Below are positions 23,830 through 37,684 of a DNA stretch of 64,000 bases, piece by piece. A program made the position numbers and the translations under genes. The stretch spans positions 4,293,501-4,357,500 of the forward strand of contig NC_059562.1 of assembly GCF_905220415.1 (NCBI RefSeq), given 5' to 3'. This stretch comes from Colias croceus (taxonomy: Eukaryota; Arthropoda; Insecta; Lepidoptera; Pieridae). The notes under the pieces were generated by a model that searched no databases, was not told the DNA's origin, and saw nothing but the letters and a program-made list of their open reading frames with translations. How positions within the stretch are numbered: position 1 is the first letter of the stretch; the number at the start of each line of letters is the position of its first letter.

Positions 23830-24193
23830 ATCCCAACATCATTATCAATTTGTATTCATTAATTAAAATATAACTGAAATGTTCGTCATTAATTTTAACT
23901 TATACACATAAAGTAATTATAAAATTAAATCACAATATAATATAATTTGCTTACCAAGTAACGGATTTGATTAAAACTCTAATAACTCATGCGAAATTTG
24001 TCTTAATTACCGTGCATTAAGATTTAATTTACGGGAAGCGACGGCAGAACGAATATGACAAATGATGGCTGTAATTTATTTGATGTAACTTTGACGGGGA
24101 GATAATTAAGTTGAGGAAAGTTAAGATTATGACAAGCGTGCCGGCCGTGTATGACCGTCGTATGAAACAGGGATTCCTTATTTTATAACAAAC

Positions 24194-24367
24194 AAGCGGT
24201 CCGCCCCGGCTTCGCCCGTGGTACATATTTCGCAATAAAAGGTAGCCTATGTCCTTTCTCGGGTATCAAAATATCTCCATACCAAATTTCAGGCAAATTG
24301 GTTTAGTAGTTTAGGCGTGATTGAGTAACAGAGAGACAGACAGAGTTACTTTCGCATTTATAATATT
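24194..24367 (+). repeat. Lepidopteran interspersed repeat tail, 5'-truncated
   Basis: Starts within the GC-rich head (ggtccgccccggcttcgccc) and shares tctcgggtatcaaaatatct with the 6947 copy. Ends at tttataatatta. Confidence 0.7.
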
Positions 24368-27300
24368 AAATAGTTTGGAAAATCCAAAAGTGCACGCCTC
24401 ATAATCTCATCCTTTACAATAAAATTGATTATTTATAAAGAGTACGTGACTATAAATATAAAAATGAAATAAAATAAAACATTTGGAAAAGTAAAGAAAG
24501 CGGTACCGTAATAATTGAGCTATTTTTCTTGTGGCCCCACCTAGATGTGAAACTGCGCAGGTTTAAGGGACTGACTACCAACTTATTTTTTTAAACCTTG
24601 GCTTATAGTATAAAGAATCGAGTTTATAATGGTGAATTTTGAGTACACTATAAAAAAAAAAAAGTCGATATTTTTTTTGTTTATTTAATAACAATTAAAC
24701 CACATCGAATCAGACCCTGAAAAATGAAAGGGTTCTATTCCTGAGCATACTCAAGCGTAAGAGAAAAAAAAAGACTCGATTAGTAAAGTATTTCGGTCGC
24801 TATCGTGTTAACAAGAAAAAGGATCCGCACATACAGACACACGGACGTCCAAGACAGAACTTTTTTAAACTGTTTTTTAACTAGTTTAAATAACAAAAAT
24901 GACATCAAAAATATCATGAACGTTAAAAATAGTGTTTTTTCTTAATATGTGTGTGTATGTATTATCTTACAAGTGCAATGTATGATACATAAAGACATTT
25001 TAAGTTTGAAAAATCAGATGTTTTGCGCGAAGTGACAGTAGTAGGTACCCACCTCAACGCTTCGCTTATGAGGCGTGCAATAGTTATCCATATGGATTTA
25101 ATTTGAATGACAATACTGTCGGTATCCCGTATCACCATTTATTTCTGCTGTATAGTATTTCCAAATATCTCAGTTTTTTTTAAACACTCTAACACTTATT
25201 GAACCAAAAACATAAAATATTATTTCCCACTCAATCGACGTTACCTACAATATTAAAACCCCCTCACAATGACACTGTAACATTTTTTCATATAACTCCT
25301 GTCGGGGGTTGATTATTCCCCGCCAATCAGAGCCTGCGATTCATTAATCACAATACTTGATATTAATTGAACGAGACTACAGGAATTACTGGCCCGAAAA
25401 GTATTGAACTTAATGAAATTAAAAGATCGAGTGTTCTTTATTAGACGGAGCCTGCGACTTGTGAAATTACAAATTAAGTGATCATAACGCGACTTATGTT
25501 ATTAATAACGTCGAATTTTATTAAAATTTAATATTAATTTATGTTTACTAAAATTTTTACTCTTGGAACATATTAAGTGCTTTTTACTGTAAGAGATACT
25601 TTTTATCGTTATTACGCGATAAGATTAAAAGCATTTTAGTGACCCATTCGTATAATAAAAAGCCTGCTATCAATGGTTTTAAATTATAATTTAACAATCG
25701 GAAAACAATTAACATAAACACAGGACACGGTAAAAACTCGTAATTAATTCCAAAGTTATTACGCACGATGGATTGCTATTATTAAATCTGAAATTATAAT
25801 CAAATTCAGAATAACCCAACAACAATTGAAACTAAATCCCAACCGTGTAATGCCGACATGGTCTTAACGACCCGTCTACCAAAATTTGCAATAACCGTAA
25901 TAAATTACAACCCAATCCAAGTTAGTCTAATAAGACGCGCTGAGGCTTTTGGCGCCGATTCGGAATCCAGATTCCACAGAACATAGGATAATCATTAATT
26001 TAATCGAGTTTGGGTACACTTTCGGTTATATTAAATGGAAATGTCAAGTTATATCAATACAAATTTATACAGATTGAAGAAACCGCACTAGAGAAACATC
26101 TTTGATTTTTGTTAGCGCGATTATATTCGTATTCACAAAGTCATCGCTCGGTTTTCCTCACTTAAAATTGTTTCCATAATGAAACGATACGAACAAACAG
26201 TCAATTGTGTCGCTTTGATACAAGCACTCGTACAAATGTCCACAAATTCGCAAAGCTAAAAGACAATTAAAACATTTCACGCACAATTTCGCCGCTGAAG
26301 CATCCACTCGGTTCGAACAATGGAATATCTCAAAAGTACAATTAAGCAAAAAATTATTCACGAAAAAGTCCATCAGACGAAAAATTATAGCTCTAAAACC
26401 ATTACAACACATACTGCGGTGCATTCAAGCGGTGAAGAGTAGGGGAGTCGAGTGGGAGGGGGCTCAGACGAGGGAGTAATCCCATAATTATCGGCTTAAC
26501 TCGAGACGACGTTCGCAGGTGGGTACTGCAAATGCTCAGGTGTGCTTTACGTATTTCAGGGTTATGTTGACAAATGCTAGATGATAATTGATTTATGTGG
26601 GATTTGGCCGAGCGCCGTCTGTTTGGAAAAAGGAGGGTCAAGTTTAGGGTTAAGTGCTAATGACATGATTTTTTCGGTAGCTGGATTTGTGTTAAAGTAC
26701 ATATAAATACCTATTTCAAAAGCAAATTTTGTTGTACGTAAAAAGTTACATTTAAATATTTGCGACATGTAAATACAGTTTTCTAAGTACATAGATATTG
26801 AAAATATTCATTTCGTTTTCATTTTTACACTATCAATAAAATTATAGAACTTATTAACCTGATATCAATGATATTAGTGAACACAAAGAAGAAGTCTGAT
26901 AGACTAATGTTATTCCAGTTGCCATGGCAACAAAACTAATAGGAACATTAAAAGTTGTAAAGCATCGACGGTTTTATTGTATTCGTGATCGCGGCATTCA
27001 ACCAAAGCTCATTACGCGAAATTATTTCTGTAGCTACGTAGGTACATATAAACGAAATAATATTCAAATATTTAGATTAGTGCATGATAAATGGAACCTG
27101 TGATTTTAACCCGTACTATCCCCGGGCCTTTCAAACTTCGTTCTGAAAGCCTTTTGTTTTGGTTCTGTTAATGGAAACTTAGTAAATTCAACGTGGTTTA
27201 AATGACCCGAGAATTTTATTATATTTATTACTAAGGCACAAATGAGGGTTAAGTACCTTTCGTAAACATTTGAAATATTTAGTTTTATGTCGAAATGAAT

Positions 27301-28661
27301 TTGCTCAACTTTTATTTCACTTAATTAATGTCTATATTAACTTTAATTAAAAAGTACCTAGTTGATGTTTTGTCTAAACTAATTGTCTTTGAAATTTCAG
27401 AATTCGAAGGTTAATAGAGTTCGTCTGATATAAAAGGCTAAAACTGGTTCATAGTGATCAATATTCGTATATGAAACGAATTACTGACCCGTTTTTCATG
27501 TTAGAAAATTGACAAGCATGTTTTACAGTTTAGTTTTTATGTATGTACAACTTACATATATATATATACTGACAGTCAGTTTCTTCATATTTATTTTAAT
27601 ACAGAAGTAATAATCATCTACTTAAGAAGTTTTATTTCATTTTCTTGTGACACAATTATTTGTACAACTAGGATGTATTGATTCAATTGACAATCAAACT
27701 TTTATTTTATTAGCGAGCCATCGAACTGTGTGTGTGAACAGTAGGTAAAGCTAACCAAACAATAAACTAATTAGCATAAAACAATTTCAAATGGAATAAG
27801 TTGAAATAATCCGTGACTTATACAATCGATTTGAACCGGATCATTACTAGGCACAGCTTAAAACGATTCCCGTGTAGCTACCGGGATAACGTATGGTCTA
27901 TCGAATTTTAATACCGGATTTGCCTACTCTATGGCAATATCAATCTGCGAATTAGGCAAGCGATTTTAAGCTCTCAATCGATCGTGAAAGGTTCTATATT
28001 GGTTTGGTTGTATAGCTATAGGTGTGGTAGACCAGTATGGATTGTAGAATATGGATAAGATAGTATTAAGATGTGATAGTGCGCTAATTTCGTGCACGTC
28101 TTTTTGTTTTGGCTACTGCATTTCGCTTTTAGAATATGTTGCATTGCAATTGTATAGAGTTGAATAAAAATTAAATCTAGCTTATTTATCTACGAACTAA
28201 TTAATAAATCATACCTATTACTTTTGAACATAACGGTCATAGTCAACAAAGATAGATACCTTTCTCGATAAAAAACAGCTTTCACTTACTTGTATTCTTC
28301 ATGTAAAACTCTTCACCTATTCGCGGTCACCCATCCATTTCCAAACCTGTCCCATCGGTGCGTAACCAGCGTTATCGAGGAAACAAGGCTATAAGAGTAA
28401 TTTCACACTGTCCGAGTATCGGTTTACATGTAGTGAATCCGTACATACGACCACAACATTCCGGTCGGTCTGAGGTGCGTTATACCACATGAAATTTGAT
28501 AATCTGTGGCGATTTTAAAAAACAAAAACATTGTTCAGGCCGTTACCGCGTGGAATTGCTGATTTATGCAGTTTTTTTAACAGAGTAAGGTCAGTGTAAT
28601 TTGTAAGCTCTTTATAAAAATAAATGGTATTTAGGAGATTCAGGTACATATTTAAGAACAA
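24368..28661. other. Non-coding DNA
   Basis: No supported gene. Patches at 25290-25500, 25850-25980 and 26150-26560 have higher sequence complexity than the AT-rich background. One of these includes cgttcgcag|gtgggt at about 26513, a possible donor, but no convincing frame precedes it. A short (ta)n run lies at 27555-27570. Confidence 0.45.
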
Positions 28662-28884
28662 TCTAATATATATTATAAAGGCGAAAGTTTGTATGGATGT
28701 ATGGATGTTTGTTACTCTTTCACGTAAAAACTACTGAACCGATTACAATGAAATTTAGCACACATATATAGAGGGTAACTTGGATTAACACATAGGATAG
28801 TTTTTATCCCGGAAATCCCACGGGAACGGGAACTATGCGGGTTTTCCTTTGCAAACGCGGGCGAAGCCGCGGGCGGAAATCTAG
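28662..28884 (-). repeat. Lepidopteran interspersed repeat tail, reverse copy
   Basis: Reverse complement of the 3414-type repeat: aggcgaaagtttgtatgg at the left, and gcgaagccgcgggcggaaat then ctag at the right. Confidence 0.78.
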
Positions 28885-31800
28885 TTTCAACTAAAACAAG
28901 AAATACGTTGAATATTATGTAATTATTAATGTGTATAGTGATGATATATTTGCAATAAGATAATATGATTGCTGAAACTTAACAGCTCATAGGTGTAATA
29001 GCTTTTAAGCTTCATTTCTTTCTGTATCAATAATGTAAACAAAAATTCACTAGTGCTACAATTTTTTACGTTTTTATAAACACTTAGATATTGCAAAAGG
29101 AAATCTACCTATTACGGAAATTCCATCACATTCCGTACAGCTTTAACCGTCACCGTCTGAACAAGTGCAACTAAGTTCTTAAGTTACAAGCACGTCACTT
29201 GGCACTAGACACTTAGAACATTCTAGCTTTCAATGCTTTGGAAAGTGCTTAAGTTACATTGTTAAATAGTTGTTGCAGTGAAAGTGTTGAATATAGACAT
29301 TTTATAAAATGTCACACGCAATGCTATTATTTATTATTAAGATTTTTGTTTTTTGTTTTTTTTTTTATTAATTATTTTAGTTAGATGAAGGAATTTAACT
29401 GAAAATATAAATAACATGAAGTATTGTAGAAAGATTAAATTGAAGATTATGAAACATTTTAATTCAATTTATAGTGTTTTGTAAGATAGAGTAAAATGAA
29501 CGATATAATTTTATTGGTGTACTAATACCTCTGTCTATATATTTTTATTAAAAAAAATCACATCATAAAAAGACCAACCATTTTTCCTTAAACTAATAAA
29601 AAGTCATCAATACAAATTCGCTACCCTCGATCACAAAATGATACAACCAAACTTGAAATATCATTTTATATCACATAAGAGGTATATTTATTAACCCACG
29701 GTGCGGTGGTCCCAAGCTATTTAACACTTAAAAAATAATTCAACGTCGTCACCAAATAAGTTTTTCGAGGGTTGCAACCACAATGTACTTGAAGTTCTCC
29801 CCTGACACTGTCGTAGATATTTTTAATAAGGTTTTCTATAGGAAAGATGAACTGAAAATGTGATCTATACATTTTGAAATGGAGGCTTTTCAGCGAAAAG
29901 CGTTTTAATTAATATAGATAAGAATATAGAGAATAAACTTAATAGTATTTCGGTAAATAAGATAACGTATAAATAACAAATGGCTAATATAGAAAACTTA
30001 TTTTTATTGTGTATATTTCATAAAACCTTGTATATTTTCTATCTTCTGTTTTATAAAACAGTAGTTTTTCATTTCAATTTACTAGAACATGCTATAAGAT
30101 TGAATCGATTTTCTTCATACTTTCTTTATTAGTTGGCTTGTTATTTTAAAATTTATCTTATTTCTTTACCCCTTTCTTTCATAAACTTTAATCAGCATAT
30201 AAATAACTGAATTTATATCCACCTACAGTCTAAGATTATAAAATATATCTATATTTGAAATGTCGATAACGTATAGGTACTAAAACATATCTAACGTAAT
30301 GTCCGGTAATCTATTATCATTTCTAGGTGAGATTAGAGAAATATTAAGGGCTTTTAACGATTACTATCGGTCTCATAAGTAACTGACACCGTTGAAACAA
30401 GCTTTAAATAAGCTATGTGTTATCTTTTATATGGATTAGGAATATTCGTTGAATTATATATAATAAAATAATGAATTCACGTAAATTTTACTTTTAACAG
30501 GATTTCTAATGCATTAATATAATTTATACCGCTTTATATTCTTGACACGCTTGCAATTGTCAATGTTTTTCAACACATAATACATACCGTAACCTAATCT
30601 AACCTCTCACCAGAAAACAGGCAATTGAATGGTTTCAAAGTGCACTCGTATCCAAGCCATCCACGTTAGACCCCGATTGAGGAAAAAATCTTATTTGACG
30701 GACCCCTGCAATTCGCACCGTCCCGTCCCCTTTTCACGCTTGTATCACGTCACACGTTCGTTTTATGTGGACCTTCTTAAACTAAATAAAAACAAAAGAA
30801 CAATATTCCAATTCGGAAATTTGAATTTTGAAAATCGTTCCAAATTCAAATATTATTAGAACGTTAAAAATAACGCATTTGACAGAACCCTGTCGTTCCT
30901 ATTTTGAATTTTTCACAATTGTTCCAAAAGTAAATGTTCTTTTTAAATTGAAAAACGAATGTCTGAACAACAGTGATTCTAAATACGAAATTTGAAGAAA
31001 CGTTCCAAATTCAAATACCTATAACAATTGGTACGTTAAAAACATTTGACAGCCCCCTTCACACTACATGCTTGTAAGACGCGTGAAATGTTGGATTAGC
31101 GTGGATCGTGCGGGATTATCAGCTTTTCTTAATACTAGTATTATTGATTGGAGTATGGCTATTTCGTTTGAAATGAAAACGGTTCGGTTTGTTTCTTAAG
31201 TGTATGTTTTATTGTATGAAAGTACTTGAAGGGTTTTAGTAATGCTAATTGAATAAAGGAAACACAATGAATAACACTAAACAAGACTATGGAAGAATAA
31301 CTTAAAAAAGAACCTTTTATATTTTTTTCCGACTATTCACGAAATTTGAACCTTAAAATTGGAAAAGAAAAAAATACATAGACTCGTAAAGGACGTCCTG
31401 AACCAATTGTCACATCGCATTCACGCCTCGAATCCCCCATTCAATCCAGAATCACCAAAAATCCGGATAATCAAAGAAATGGAAAAGAAAAACGAGTGTT
31501 CTTATGCAGGAAGCTACTTCATACAAAACGTGACCAGGGGTGCATATACGTAACTGTTAAAAAAGCCCCCAAGGGCCACATATATCCTTTATCGAACCTT
31601 ACCTATTTCTTATTATAAAACGATCCATTTTACACCTTATCCTTAGCAGGCTAACGTTCAAAGTTAAATGTAAGATTCACGTCTTAATAAATTGAAGGTG
31701 CATTGTAGCGATATAATCACATTTGATAAGAGATTTGATGTGTTTATGAAAAGGCTATTATGATTTTCATTTTCATAAATCTCACGTACTGGCAACATGA

Positions 31801-32043
31801 GGATGTAAATCGATTTTTTTTTTTGTAATTGCGTCATAAAAAAACACTTTGAAATTGAATTATTTAATCATTTAGCTCAAATATTATTACAAAGGTATAC
31901 CTTTGTATGTTGTGCATTAATTTGGACCATGTTTACAATTATATCTGTAGTCCTATGTATTAAATACTATTAAATAAATTACTATCTAGTTGATATAGTT
32001 TCATAAATCAATTCCTCGAATCGGTTTCTATAACTTTATCGAA

Positions 32044-32160
32044 ATCAAAACTCGGCACATCACTAGCCCGTCGTATTTCTAAATCGATGGATTTTAGCGT
32101 TAGAGCTTCGGACAAGGCAGATTTACTAGCTGCCTGGGTTCTTTTAAATTTCTAATGTCC
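32044..32160. repeat. Diverged direct repeat, copy 1
   Basis: Shares with 32604-32711 an ordered set of blocks: atcaaaactcggcacatcac, aatcgat, gcgt.agagc, gatttac, ctggg.tcttttaaatttct and aatgt. Substitutions are scattered, so the duplication is old or under constraint. Function unknown. Confidence 0.65.
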
Positions 32161-32603
32161 GTTACATACGGTGAGATCGGTGATACGTTAGCGTGTCGGT
32201 AGAATATGTTTGCAATTGGTAAAATGCGAGTTAAAAACAATTCGAATAAAGGTTTATTTTTTAATAGTAAATTTAAAATGCAGTTTTAAAAGTATATTGT
32301 GATAGGAACTTACTTACTTGCATTTAAAATAATGTAATAAACGAATTGTGTACGAATGTATTAAATCTTAGGCTTTTAGTTTACGTTACCAATTGACAAA
32401 CTAGTGATTTATATTTTGAATACGTATATACCTATGGATACACATTTATAAAGTTCCCTTTTATTCTATTCTTATAAAATACTAACACAGTTTGACTTCA
32501 GTTTATCCACACAACCTTTCCGTTCCATCGTCGTTTGAACAAAGTCTGTTCACAACGCAATCTCACATACGTTTGTCCTGAACGAAAGCGTTTTAAATCC
32601 ACG

Positions 32604-32711
32604 AATCAAAATTCGGCGCATCACTAGTTCAATAGAATCGATTGGTTGTGGCGTCAGAGCGGCTCACGGTGGATTTACAGGCGCACTGGGATCTTTTGAA
32701 TTTCGAATGTT
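32604..32711. repeat. Diverged direct repeat, copy 2
   Basis: Counterpart of 32044-32160, about 560 bp downstream, same order and orientation (atcaaaattcggcgcatcac ... ctgggatcttttgaatttcg). See copy 1. Confidence 0.65.
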
Positions 32712-35700
32712 CCCGTGACGTATAGATAGCGAATTTTTACAGATAATATTTAAAAAAAAATCCGACAGCGTTTGTCTACGGCGTGACACGTTCGAAAACT
32801 TTTTTAAGGTGTGTATAGATTACAGAAGTTCGTTTTTTTAATGTGATTTAAATAATACATATCATGTTCAAGTTTGAAAATAAATGTACGTACTCTACTC
32901 TCTATACAACGTCTTATAAATTTTAACCTAAGCTCTTTTAGTACAGAAACGATTAAACCTGACTTCATAATAATTATAAAGCCAATATATTAAGAAGGCA
33001 GAGTTCAAAGCCAGGCTATAATTACAAAGCTTTTATTCTAGACTGGATCCACAACAGCTCTAGGTAACTAGACAAAGTTTTAGTTAAACAAGAAACTATT
33101 ATTTAAAGTTTTGACAACTTTACGGACACTTTGAGAATATGTACACTATTCTGAAGGGCCATAAACTATCACCTGCTGAAAATTCTATAGAATCTTATAC
33201 CTAGTAACGCTATAAAAATGATATTTCCCTTGGCTACGCGTGAAAGGCTGAACTGATATTGCTTATTCTTTTTTTTTTGTTGTGTTTGCTGCCAGTCTAT
33301 GGTTCCTATTACGACAAAAAAAAACATAAATTGACGCGCGCGAAATTTGAAAAATTAAGAAAACTTTAAACATCCCAAATTTGACGGTTCGTGCGAAGAC
33401 ATTCAAATAGTAAAACATAAAATACTGTTTCAATTTCTTTACGTTAGAAAGGATTTAGGTAATTTATGAGAAAGTGTGGGATTATTTGACGCTATCGATA
33501 AAGGTGTGAAGGACGTTTTGGCAATTGAATTTTCTGATCTCGATTCTGTGATTCGTTTTCACGTACTTAGGAATATAAATATATTCTGTTATGTCTTTTT
33601 TATATAAATTACACGTTAAATTGTTTGTCTAAACCAATGAACCCATTACTCATCGTGTTGATGTGTAATGGGTTCATCGGTAAAATGCTTGAAAGGATAT
33701 TTTCTATCTCAACTACGATTAGAATTATTATAATAATTTGTGTTTAACAATTTGAGCGATCGATTTATTTATATTGTTTATCTGTAAAATATTTGATATT
33801 ATTGAATATAAAGTATTTTCATATAATCTGCATAAGAGCCATTCAGTTTGTGTAACCAATGATTTGATGTTATTAAAATATTCCATATTTTCATTATATG
33901 GAATAACATCAACATTCCTGTTTGTTTTGTGATATTGTTCAATTTATTTGCGTTTCGTATTTTGTGGTAATCATATTATTTATTAATTATTATGATAATA
34001 TTTATGATCATCTATTTTCCTTCTAAATTATATTATAATGTAGAGAAACGAGTCTACGAGTCCTTGATGATGAAAAATAATTACATGAAACAATAGCACA
34101 TGCATAGCTTGTAATATAATTTTAGGTAAAAGCACCATCTGCGCGAAATGAACATCCCCTACTTTTATAAGCTCTCACTAACGATTCGATTCAAATTCAC
34201 GAATGCACAATGCGAATTAAACTAGAGACATAAACCCACGCCATACCACATGACACCATAACGATCATAATAAAATTTACCCTAATCCCATAGGCCCGTG
34301 ACGACGCCGATTAATGGCTCGCAAAATTAAATTCGCACAGTCCACAGCTACGGCTTATCCTTATGAAATAACTGAAATTCAAACCTATTACTTATGCATA
34401 GTATTTATTTTCGAATGGCCGCTCGCGCTGCCAGGCGTCCGCTCACTTCGGTAGTTGGATATCAAATGACATCACATGTATTCGCTAACGAGATTCCATG
34501 ATAGGGGCTTATTAACCGTTTGCAGTTATGCCGAGTGATTGTGGACTTAATCCCTTTGGAATAGAGTTGATGTAGGTTAATTTTAAAGTTTGTATTGGTA
34601 AGGAAATAGGGAGTAATGTTTGGAAAGGAATTGTTTTGTAAAACACAAGTGTAATTACAATTTTACGTGTGCGAAAGTGGTCACAAGGGATTAATGAATG
34701 ACATTAGAACGGCAGTAGTGTTAGTAATTTACGCATAGATGGAAGTTAGGAGAATTGATAATTGAATTTGTTGGCAGCTCTTTATGCTTTCTGTTATTAC
34801 TATTGGCTGGATTCAATGATCTATGTGGGAAATAAAAATGTTGATTAGTGTGAAATAAATTGATTTACATACACTCTGTTACGATGAAAGAAAACTTTTG
34901 TACAATTAAAGGAACATGTTTTTTTTAATTACTTTATTAAAAGAGAATTTTACAAAACTGAAAAAAAACGGAATTTCTAAAGACAGACAACATAGAGGAC
35001 AACAACTAGTATAACTAGCTACTTAACACACTTGTTCTGGAGGCTGTGATAACTTGAATGCGAGGCTGACCTAATTTATAGCAGGCATTGCTGTTCTCAC
35101 ACTTAGAATGGAGAATAAAGCCATTATAAGTGACATACTTTGATTACGTCTGCATTTTTTTAAAGAAGAGATTTTCGTGTTCTATTAAAAATAAAATAAT
35201 TTGGAATGGTCAATTATTTAAAATTTATATCTAGTTACAATTAGCTATCTGAAAATCTATCAACTAAGTTCGCAACAAAAAAAATGTTCTACAAGAATAT
35301 ATCCCAATTGAGGTTCACCGTTCACTTATGAGTTGAAACTTGAAATTACATAAATTAAAATTTATATTTTGTCAATAGGTACTTTTAATAAGAAAGAAGG
35401 TGTTTTATTCTTCCGTTAAGATTAAAATCAAACAATCCCTTATAATGAAATGACTATTAGCAAAACCCCAAAAATATACACTTTACGAAAATTCCCATCG
35501 CTTGAAATAATTACCCTATCCCTTTATACCTCGTAAATTGTTTTCGACCCTTCCTAACAAGCATTGGACTCTTGTAATAAATCATTTTTATATCCACCCT
35601 CCAATGGAGGGGGTTAGGTGTTATTTTCGAAAGGTTTAAAATAGTTTCGTCCATCGATCTTATCTCATATCGATAAAAACTGCAGTTTCGCGTGCATTCT

Positions 35701-36569
35701 AGTGTTGTGCGGATTATCGATGGATTTTGATTTATCGTTATGTGTTTCGTGCTGCTTAAATGATTGTCAAGGAAATGTGCTTTTTGAGTCGTTTCTTTTT
35801 GCTGTAGGTGTAGGCGGAATTTATACGGAACATTAACGTTTAGTAATGTAACATGTTTGTATTTCTATATCAAATCATTGAATACCACATTACACAAAAT
35901 CATGATAATTTAATTACAGCACTTAAATAAAAATAGAGATAACATTCTTTTATAGTAATCAAATCAGCGTATGTATTTCATTACGACAATTATAAACCTA
36001 TTAACGTTGAAACATAACGAATCCATACACTATCATTAAAGCATACGAATATGAAATTGTTCTTGTATTAAATGTATAATTGGTGGGGTATTTAATAATA
36101 CAACGTCGACATGTTGTGTCGCCGAGACAATATTATTTATTTGTGGACGGAGGTACAATAATAGCAATTAATATCGTATATTGGATTTGTATCGAGGTGA
36201 ACATCTGTCGCGCGTGATTGTCGATATTATTCATTCACATCCCTAGCAATTTATACGTGAAATGTGTCGTTATTTATTTCATTTTTTTTTATTGTGGCCG
36301 ATTTGTTAGGTATACACGTGTCGTGTTGGTGCAAAAACTAATCATTGTTCTATATTAGCCCACTCATAACCTTCTTAATATTTTCGCGAAATTACGTTCG
36401 GCTTGTTACATTTTTATTTATTTGTTTGTGATTTGTGTAAGTCTTTTGTTATAATTAACGATCTAGTGTTTGAATCGTGGTATTAAATTCTATCGATAAA
36501 TTTAAATTACGATCACATCACTACTTTACAATTTGTATTGTCATTTGTCATGCCGACTAATATACAAGC

Positions 36570-37390
36570 CTTAGATTATGGATTGGTCTCCGCGCGCGCG
36601 CTACGACTAGATACCGCTCCACCTAAAAACAATAGCTCCGTGAGTGCGGCAACTCAGTTCTGTAGTGTGTGTAAGGCGATTTGTAAGGACGCTAGTGTGT
36701 GTGAAGAATTGTACTGCCAGCTACATAAATTTTACCCCATAAATGGGAAATGGGCTATCTTGGAAAGAAGTTTGAAAAATATTTTTATTTCATTTTGGCC
36801 TTGCCGGGAATCGAATCCATGAACATGTGACTCAAATCCACTTGCGATGCCACTATACTATCAAAGGTTTTTTAAAAGTAAAAAAGCGGTAATAAAAAAA
36901 AAATAACATTTATGAGTCAGTTAAACAAGGTTAAACAGAAATAAATTATTGTTATTATCATTTTTTTTATAATATGCGTTAGTAATAGTATTGAAAAAAA
37001 AAACATTATGAATAAAATAAGTTCAAATTAAAAGTGTGTTTTTGGGATATGCAGTACGGCAACACTAAATGGCGTCGTATTTTCGTAAACAACATTTTCA
37101 AAGTACAGGTGAAATATTGAATAATACGATTATTCCTGATGGTACGTAATCCCAGTGTCTTTCTTATTATTTGTTGTATTTTTTTTAAACAGTTTTATGG
37201 CACAAACAGGCATTTTACTTCAGGTTTTGTCCAAAATCTTTAGAAACTATCGGTACGCCCTCTCCACACAATGCTTGTGACACGACTGGCTCGGGTACGC
37301 CGATTTCGGCGTACTTTTTGTTGCCGCATTTTTCGAGTACGCCGGCGGTATCTAGTCGTAGCGCGCGCGGAGACCAATCCTTAATCTAAG
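36570..37390. mobile_element. Non-autonomous DNA transposon with 8-bp target duplication
   Basis: Inverted terminal repeats of about 47 bp: the left end begins cttagattatggattggtct and runs through a (gc)n tract to gactagataccgc; the right end is its near-perfect reverse complement. The flanks are a direct 8-bp duplication, atacaagc, at 36562-36569 and 37391-37398. Eight-base duplications suit hAT- or P-type transposition, but the ends do not match a subgroup I recognise. There is no transposase frame. A tRNA-like fragment (gccgggaatcgaatcc) at about 36804 hints at a SINE nested inside. Confidence 0.8.
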
Positions 37391-37585
37391 ATACAAGCAT
37401 TTGAATCAAATCAAAGCATAAATGTACATTGTACTTATCACTCCAAATAACTGACAATGAAACAAGGTGATTATTAATTTGTAATACCTATGTACATTAA
37501 CTATAATATTGAAATAAATTGTTTGTACAAATTTGGGCATTATATTGGAAGATACCTTGCATATAGATTCAAACAGAACTTAAGA

Positions 37586-37684
37586 AGATTTTACTGTATT
37601 TTCTGAAATAAGTCATCATCATTACTGTATTTTATGAAATAAGTCAGATTTTACTGTATTTTCTGAAATAAGTCATCATCATTA
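37586..37684 (+). repeat. 60-bp imperfect tandem duplication
   Basis: The block gattttactgtattttctg...aagtcatcatcatta occurs twice with a 60-bp period, with a degenerate half copy (actgtattttatgaaataag) between. No gene. Confidence 0.8.

Larger units (their letters stand above)
28885..36561. other. Non-coding DNA with a diverged duplication
   Basis: No supported gene. It holds a pair of related ~110-bp segments (32044-32160 and 32604-32711) and a shorter pair near 30833 and 30998. An imperfect inverted repeat sits at 33868-33912. The segment 34250-34480 has raised complexity. All short open frames lack domains. Confidence 0.45.

Noticed and set aside
33637..33677. 13-bp inverted repeat atgaacccattac / gtaatgggttcat
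   Set aside because: Short with a 15-nt loop; not unusual enough in AT-rich DNA to stand alone.
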